Origin: Palsa-1150 sp036490515
Lineage (GTDB): Bacteria; Myxococcota_A; Polyangia; Polyangiales; Polyangiaceae
Length of the DNA stretch: 64,000 bases
Reading direction: 5' to 3'
Assembly: GCA_036490515.1 (NCBI GenBank)
Contig: DASXDU010000011.1
Location: 372,001-436,000, forward strand
Each line of letters begins with the position of its first letter. Within the stretch, counting starts at the first letter, position 1. Of this stretch, positions 59,602 through 64,000 are shown in pieces. The position numbers and the translations under genes were made by a program. Under the pieces are notes generated by a model. That model ran no database searches. It saw only the letters and a list, made by a program, of their open reading frames with translations, and was not told the DNA's origin.

Positions 59602-60644
59602 GCGAACGCCATCGAGGTGATCGTGTCGAACGTGAGCTGGAGCCCCGTGACGACCACCCCGCTGTCCGAGTTCAGCTGAGCGAGGTCGAGCTGGTACCGC
59701 TGCGCGATGCTGATGATGTTCGTCGTGCCGTCCAGCCCCGACGTGCCGTCGAAGTCGTACGAGATGGTCTGCGGTGCGCCGTTGGCCCAGTAGCTCGGCG
59801 TGCTCAGTCCGCCGAACGCAAGGACCCCCGCGCGGCCCATGCAGGTCCACACGGCGGATCCGTCGGCAATGGTGGACCCGTTGGTGACGGCGGTCGACCA
59901 GTTCGGCTCGGTCGCGCCGACCGCGCCGGTCGTCGTGCACTTGTAGTAGACGCCGCTCGCGTCGAGCGGGTTCGTCGGCATCTTCGCTGGCGTGCTCGGG
60001 ATGACGTACTGCCCGAGAGACGGGGTCCATGGCTGGAACCAGGTCGTCAGGTTGACCAGGGCGGTCGGGTTCAGCTGCGATGCTGCCGGCGCTCCCGTGT
60101 CGTCCGCGGACAGGATCACGAAGCCGAGCGGCTGCGAAGGGAGCGCTGCGGGCTGCTTCGTCACCACGAACTCGATCGAGGCAGACGCCAGCCGTGCCCC
60201 CGCGTGCAGGTATCGGCCGCCGATCTCCACGTAGACGGTGACGAAGCTCGACGCGCCCGGCGGCGCCGCGATCCCCCACCCGTGGACGTCGTCGCGAACG
60301 ACGTTGATGCCGCTGACGCCTGCAGTGCTGAGCAGGTCGATCACAGGGACCGTGATCGTCCGCGAGCGCGATGGGGACAGCTGCGGGAAGTCGCCGGCGC
60401 TCGCTGCGACGACCAGGCGCCCGCCCGTCGCCGTGCTCGCGCCGCCCTCGAGCAGCGTGCCCGATGCGCTCGACTGCAGACCCGCGCCCCCGATCACGAT
60501 CGGCTGGCTGGGCGACCAGCTGCCCCCAGTGTCGCCGTTGACGGCGCGCGACTGGTGATCGTCGAAGCGCTGGTAGTCCAACGCGCCGGGGACCATCTCG
60601 TTGGTCCACTGGCCGCTGGGTCGGACGAAGTCGAACGAGCTCAT
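59598..60644 (-). CDS. Structural phage protein, third of three paralogues
   Basis: A 348-aa beta-rich protein. It shares with its two upstream neighbours the motif GGSWSPSQPIVIGGAGL and a Trp/Cys module (GVYYKCTTTGAVGATEPNW with GSTIADGSAVWTC), here near residues 230-270. The rest is beta-strand pattern of fibre or appendage proteins. It may help bind host receptors; inference. ATG at 60644, four-base overlap on both sides. Confidence 0.62.
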   Translation of the reverse strand: MSSFDFVRPSGQWTNEMVPGALDYQRFDDHQSRAVNGDTGGSWSPSQPIVIGGAGLQSSASGTLLEGGASTATGGRLVVAASAGDFPQLSPSRSRTITVPVIDLLSTAGVSGINVVRDDVHGWGIAAPPGASSFVTVYVEIGGRYLHAGARLASASIEFVVTKQPAALPSQPLGFVILSADDTGAPAASQLNPTALVNLTTWFQPWTPSLGQYVIPSTPAKMPTNPLDASGVYYKCTTTGAVGATEPNWSTAVTNGSTIADGSAVWTCMGRAGVLAFGGLSTPSYWANGAPQTISYDFDGTSGLDGTTNIISIAQRYQLDLAQLNSDSGVVVTGLQLTFDTITSMAFA

Positions 60645-61690
60645 TGCGGCCTCACGTCGGGGATCGCCGAGAACTTCGCGAGCGCCTCGAAGTAAATGTT
60701 GCCCCCCACCGCACCGGGGCCGGACTCGTCGATCACCTGCACGAGGTAGGCGTACTTGCTGGTGTCGATGACCTCGTACGCGGTGTCGATCGGGTACGCG
60801 CTGAACTGCGCGGCGCCGCCCGCGTAGTAGGCGGACTCCGACGCGCTCGACGTCGCGGTGAGCCACCCGGACCCCGCGTAGCCGATGACCGACGGATCGT
60901 CGCCGTTGTAGAGGGGCTGGCAGTTCCCCGCCATGTCGACGCGCACGACCCGCGCCAGCGGCACGGCCGCGGGCAGGTGGAGGCTGCTCACCTTGAGGTA
61001 GACATCGACCTCGGTGAGCGTCGCGCCGTTGTGCACGCGCAGCGGCATTGCGAACCGCGCTCCCCCCGCGAAGCTCGCACCGACGGGATTGACCTGCACG
61101 CCCTGGGACACGTCCTCGTAGAGGATCGTCGGCACCCCGAGACCGACCGACGAGTAGGTCGTCCACGTGACGCCGCCATCCGTCGTGCTCCCGCCGATGG
61201 TGGGGTTCCACGTCGGCGCCGAGCTGCCGCTGGTGCCGCCTGTCGCGCAGACGAAGACGAGTCCGTCGGGGACGAGCGGGACGACGAAGTTGCCCGTGGC
61301 GTACGCCGTGGAGGCGCCCCACGTCGACGTTCCCGCGGGCGCCTGGCCGGGTGTGCAACACCCGGTGTCCGCGGCGGCTCCGAAAGACGTTCGCAGCGAT
61401 CGCGAGGCACCGGCGTGCCCGCTCCCGAGGCCGACCCAGTCGCTGTCGCCGTGAACGAGATCGAGGCCAGATGGGATCTCGACGGCCGGCGATGATCCGA
61501 GCGACCAGGGTCCGCACGCCCACACGCCGGCGCCCGCGATGACGATCGAGGCGCTCGGGTCCCACGTGCCGCCGCCCTGGCCGTTGATCGACTGCGAGAG
61601 TGCGAGGTCGAGGGCATCCCACCACGACCCAGGGATGGTGTTGCCGTTGACGTACGACGTGTCGGGGAGGAGACGAGGATTTCCGCTCAC
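60641..61690 (-). CDS. Structural phage protein, second of three paralogues
   Basis: A 349-aa beta-rich protein. The shared motif is GGGTWDPSASIVIAGAGVW near the N-terminus, and the module (WGASTAYATGNFVVP, CATGGTSGSSAPTW, GGVTWTTYSS) lies near residues 120-175. It includes an unusual Cys pair (GCCTPGQAP). Starts at GTG 61690 overlapping the preceding stop. Function in adsorption or decoration is inferred. Confidence 0.62.
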   Translation of the reverse strand: MSGNPRLLPDTSYVNGNTIPGSWWDALDLALSQSINGQGGGTWDPSASIVIAGAGVWACGPWSLGSSPAVEIPSGLDLVHGDSDWVGLGSGHAGASRSLRTSFGAAADTGCCTPGQAPAGTSTWGASTAYATGNFVVPLVPDGLVFVCATGGTSGSSAPTWNPTIGGSTTDGGVTWTTYSSVGLGVPTILYEDVSQGVQVNPVGASFAGGARFAMPLRVHNGATLTEVDVYLKVSSLHLPAAVPLARVVRVDMAGNCQPLYNGDDPSVIGYAGSGWLTATSSASESAYYAGGAAQFSAYPIDTAYEVIDTSKYAYLVQVIDESGPGAVGGNIYFEALAKFSAIPDVRPQ

Positions 61691-63111
61691 TGGAACACCT
61701 GCTCGGTGATGCCCGCGTAGCTGATCGCGGCGGCCTGGAAGACGTTGCCCTTGCCGAAGAATTCCGTCCCCTTGTTCACGGGCGTCGCGTCATCGTCGGG
61801 CCCGCGCGCGGTCCAGACGATCGGCGGCGTAGTGAGCGGGCCGGCCCAACTCGCCATCGTCGTCGCTGCCTGCCAGTACGAACCACCGTTCATCGTGCCC
61901 AGCTGCACGGGAACGATGACTCCCTGGGTGAAGTCGGTTGGAGCTGCGAAGTCCGGAGCTGGAGTCCAGTCGCCGGCAGAGCCGGAGCCCGTTGCCGCAA
62001 TGTAGATCCCGGAGGCCGAGGCGCTGCCGACATCCTTGACGAGGACGCGGTCGCCGACGTTCACGGTGATCTCGTCGATGGCGTACCCCGCTCCGTGCGG
62101 ATTGACGGCGAAGGTGCCCGGTGTCGTCGCGAGCCTCACCGGCTGCTTCACGATGAGCCCGAACGGGTATCCGGGCCACTGCGACCACTGCTCCTCGATG
62201 ATCTCGAGGGCGTATGTGTAGTTCCCGATGTCGACGACGTTGTTCTGGTCGACGGGGACCGCCAGCGTCTGCTGTCCGGTCCACGATGCGGCGCTCGCCG
62301 GCTGCGGGACGTAAACGAAGCCCGAAGGATCGGCGCCCGACGCGATCGACGTCATGGGCTGAGGGATTCCAGAGCTCGGGAATCGAAGGAGCCGAACGCC
62401 AGGCATCTTCGTCGGTAGCGTCGCGTGCGGCGCGCCCACGCGAAGCGCGACGGTCAGCGACGTGATGGTAGCCGCATCTCGCACGCGCAGCGGCACCGCC
62501 CACCGCGCGACCTGCGGGCCCGCGCCGTCGGAGAAGTCCATCGTGGGCGCGACGGCCTGCACGCCGCAATCGGCGTGGCGAACGCGCCAGGTCCCATTGC
62601 GCGCAGGTCGACCGCCGACGAGCGCGTGCACGTCCGTTGCCGTGCGCCCCTGATGCCTAGGTCCGTACTGGGGGACGTTTCCGGCCGCCAGGACGATCCC
62701 GCCGGCGGCGGTCACGGTGAACGTGCCGCCTCGTGCGATCTTCAAGGGACCGGTGACGTGAAGTCCCGCGCCGCCGATCACGATCGCTGCGGTCGGCGCG
62801 TGGGTCGAGCCGTCGACGCCGTTGAGCGCTGCCTGTTGGTTCGCATCGAGCGCCGCGAGCTCGGATGCCAGGATGGCCGTCGTGTACTCGCACGTCCAGA
62901 CGACGGATCCGTCGCTGACGGTGGCCCCGTGCGTCGTCGGCCAGGTGGGGGCCGACGCGTCCGAGGTGCCTGCCGTCGTGCACTTGTAGTAGTGCCCGTT
63001 CGCGGGGTTCGGGACGACGTACGCGCCGACCGCGTACGTGTGCGATCCGATCCACGTGAGCCACGAGCTCGGACCCACCCACTCGGAGCGGACCATGGTG
63101 ATGTGGGCCAT
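61687..63111 (-). CDS. Structural phage protein, first of three paralogues
   Basis: A 474-aa beta-rich protein. The module (SHTYAVGAYVVPNPANGHYYK, CTTAGTSDASAPTWP, TVSDGSVVWTC) lies near the N-terminus (residues about 22-75), followed by GSTHAPTAAIVIGGAGLH and long beta segments (FTVTAAGGIVLAAGN, VGDRVLVKDVGSASASGIYIA). The latter part resembles phage fibre-type repeats. Start ATG 63111. It is the first of three paralogues in transcription order. Confidence 0.62.
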   Translation of the reverse strand: MAHITMVRSEWVGPSSWLTWIGSHTYAVGAYVVPNPANGHYYKCTTAGTSDASAPTWPTTHGATVSDGSVVWTCEYTTAILASELAALDANQQAALNGVDGSTHAPTAAIVIGGAGLHVTGPLKIARGGTFTVTAAGGIVLAAGNVPQYGPRHQGRTATDVHALVGGRPARNGTWRVRHADCGVQAVAPTMDFSDGAGPQVARWAVPLRVRDAATITSLTVALRVGAPHATLPTKMPGVRLLRFPSSGIPQPMTSIASGADPSGFVYVPQPASAASWTGQQTLAVPVDQNNVVDIGNYTYALEIIEEQWSQWPGYPFGLIVKQPVRLATTPGTFAVNPHGAGYAIDEITVNVGDRVLVKDVGSASASGIYIAATGSGSAGDWTPAPDFAAPTDFTQGVIVPVQLGTMNGGSYWQAATTMASWAGPLTTPPIVWTARGPDDDATPVNKGTEFFGKGNVFQAAAISYAGITEQVFQ

Positions 63112-63113
63112 CG

Positions 63114-63236
63114 TCAGCCTCCGAGCTCGTCGGCCAGGAGCTGCGCGGCGAGTGCGATGCGGCGCAGATGGTCGCGGCTCAGCACGAACGAGTGCAGCGG
63201 CTTGCCGTCCAGCTCGACACGGAAGGGATGGCTCAT
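63114..63236 (-). CDS. Tiny phage protein (40 aa)
   Basis: Not recognised. A 40-aa protein (HPFRVELDGKPLHSFVLSRD then LAAQLLADELGG) with a strand then a helix. Four-base overlap with the upstream gene and a three-base gap to the next indicate it is translated in the operon. It is too short for a family call. Confidence 0.5.
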   Translation of the reverse strand: MSHPFRVELDGKPLHSFVLSRDHLRRIALAAQLLADELGG

Positions 63237-63439
63237 GTTCGGTCCTCGTCGAAGAAGGGAAGGCCCGCAGCCTTGCGGCCCAGGAGGTAGGCCTGGGCGC
63301 GGGGCCGCGACCCGTGCTCCGTGAGCGCGACGGCCGCCTCGAACACCGAGGCCCCGCACACGCTCGCGATCTCGAGCAGGTCCTTGGCGCGCTCGGAGGA
63401 CGCGACCTGCTGGGTGGTGGGGGGAGGGAGGTTGCTCAC
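63233..63439 (-). CDS. Small phage protein (68 aa)
   Basis: Not recognised. A helical protein (SERAKDLLEIASVCGASVFEAAVALTEHG) with a Phe/Asp-rich end (LPFFDEDRT). GTG at 63439 overlaps the previous stop by four bases. It belongs to the chain of small genes at the head of the structural operon. Confidence 0.55.
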   Translation of the reverse strand: MSNLPPPTTQQVASSERAKDLLEIASVCGASVFEAAVALTEHGSRPRAQAYLLGRKAAGLPFFDEDRT

Positions 63440-63768
63440 GCGACGCCCCCTCTGGTCATCCCCGCGCCGCGTGGGCTCGGCGCCCCGGTGAAGGAGATCG
63501 CGGCGAGGTACACCACGCGTTCTCCGCCTTCGAGGCCCACGACGAGCGCACAAGGAGGCTTCGCCTCCGGATCGTAGGACGCGAGGATCCCAGTGGCCGT
63601 GGCGTCGTCAGCCGACACGTCCACGAACGGCCACCCGTCCGGGCTGGCCGACTCGTGGGCCACGATCGCGAGCAGCGCGTCCTCGCGGGCGCCTTCGGCA
63701 AGGAGCTCCGCGCGCCGACGCATGATGTACGGGAGCGCGCGGTCGAGCGCTTCGGTGAGCGCGATCAT
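63436..63768 (-). CDS. Hypothetical phage protein (110 aa)
   Basis: Not recognised. An alpha/beta protein (EALDRALPYIMRRRAELLAEGAREDALLAIVAHES, then beta strands ALVVGLEGGERVVYLAAISFTG). The start is ATG 63768 and its stop overlaps the next gene. It may be a small head or tail completion protein, but nothing in the sequence proves it. Confidence 0.55.
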   Translation of the reverse strand: MIALTEALDRALPYIMRRRAELLAEGAREDALLAIVAHESASPDGWPFVDVSADDATATGILASYDPEAKPPCALVVGLEGGERVVYLAAISFTGAPSPRGAGMTRGGVA

Positions 63769-63995
63769 CGGCGGCCCCCATCGCGTGGCCCAGGCAATCG
63801 CGGCCCGGGGGTGTACGGGTTGCGCTCGACGTACGCGCGCGCTTCGCGCTCGAAGCGTTCGCGTTCGCCGGGAAACATGCGCAGGACCGCCGGCGGCGGC
63901 GTGGGCGGCGCGTCCGCAGGCGGAGGCTCCGGTCGCACCTGCTCCTCGTCGCGATTCGGCCCGAGTCGGCCGCCGTAGCTGTTCGCGTTCCTCAC
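63765..63995 (-). CDS. Proline-rich phage protein, possibly truncated by window edge
   Basis: A 76-aa proline-rich, charged protein (PEPPPADAPPTPPPAVLRMFPGERERFEREARAYVER). The GTG at 63995 is a possible start, but the frame stays open to the end of the window, so it may begin outside it. Its stop overlaps the next gene by four bases. Function unknown. Confidence 0.45.
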   Translation of the reverse strand: MRNANSYGGRLGPNRDEEQVRPEPPPADAPPTPPPAVLRMFPGERERFEREARAYVERNPYTPGPRLPGPRDGGRR

Positions 63996-64000
63996 GTCGT

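Larger units (their letters stand above)
43810..64000. mobile_element. Prophage (left part), integrated at tRNA-Arg; continues beyond window
   Basis: A tailed-phage-like element. The integrase is next to the tRNA, small overlapping regulators follow, then helicase and nuclease genes and a structural block. Nearly all genes face left (minus) and overlap by four bases, as in compact phage operons. The right attachment site is not in the window, so its right end and total size are unknown. Capsid, terminase, sheath, holin and lysin are not seen. Loss of function is not evident apart from one ligase relic. Confidence 0.85.

Noticed and set aside
43799..64000. A second copy of the tRNA 3' end (right attachment site) in the window
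   Set aside because: I looked for the TTCGAATCCTGCCGGGCGC end and found it only at the tRNA, so the right end must lie outside.

Overview
The window is high-GC DNA from a Gram-negative bacterium of the Myxococcota, most likely the Polyangia side of that phylum. The best markers are an mglB-mglA pair (35774-36868) very close to the Myxococcus xanthus polarity switch, and a large receiver plus coiled-coil protein of the FrzS/AglZ type (18839-21064). A DUF4388 response regulator paired with CheW, PEGA/TPR lipoproteins, a Ser/Thr kinase-like membrane protein and many proline-rich surface proteins fit the same group. These family assignments come from recognising motifs by eye; no search was run.

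Positions 1-43686 are chromosomal backbone. Reading left to right they hold: the C-terminal part of a PcrA/UvrD helicase; manB, prmC and a metallophosphoesterase; a PEGA lipoprotein, a GH113-like glycosidase and a polysaccharide deacetylase; a TlpA-like thioredoxin; a WYL regulator overlapping ligA; dnaJ; a HAD hydrolase and a lipoprotein; a DUF4388 regulator with CheW; an amidohydrolase; the FrzS/AglZ-like protein; hisIE; an unusual DHH-like protein; a GNAT-like protein; a CoiA-like protein; a membrane-anchored sigma-like protein; phoH coupled to a GAF/HD-GYP phosphodiesterase; a porin; a lipoate-ligase-like protein; mglBA; queD coupled to a BFD-type ferredoxin; GtrA; ctaA; a pseudokinase with a TPR/PEGA partner; and an AlkA-like glycosylase.

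A tRNA-Arg(CCG) at 43799-43872 is the integration site of a prophage that fills the rest of the window (43810-64000) and continues beyond it. The integrase reads back into the tRNA. The lysogeny and early side (43810-47267) has a cascade of small overlapping DNA-binding genes, a perfect 18-bp palindrome and strong hairpins. Next come a RadD-like helicase with a VRR-NUC nuclease and a single-strand-DNA-type accessory protein with an SSB-like tail. A structural block (53174-63995) follows, with a tape measure protein, a Mu P-like baseplate hub, a Mu N-like protein, two probable tail chaperones and three paralogous structural proteins. Two Cys-rich lipoproteins sit on the opposite strand as probable morons. 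No capsid, terminase, sheath or lysis gene is visible, so the phage type stays open.

The most unusual non-genic signals are two copies of an intergenic element with near-identical 34-bp inverted arms (22840-22952, 33171-33374), an exact 13 x 21-bp tandem array in front of the sigma-like gene (26828-27100), and an 8-bp tandem repeat in front of mglBA. Among genes, the standouts are a kinase-like protein lacking its catalytic residues, a receiver domain with Ser in place of the phospho-acceptor Asp, an HD-GYP domain split by about 100 extra residues, and three neighbouring phage proteins that carry one shared module in three different positions.
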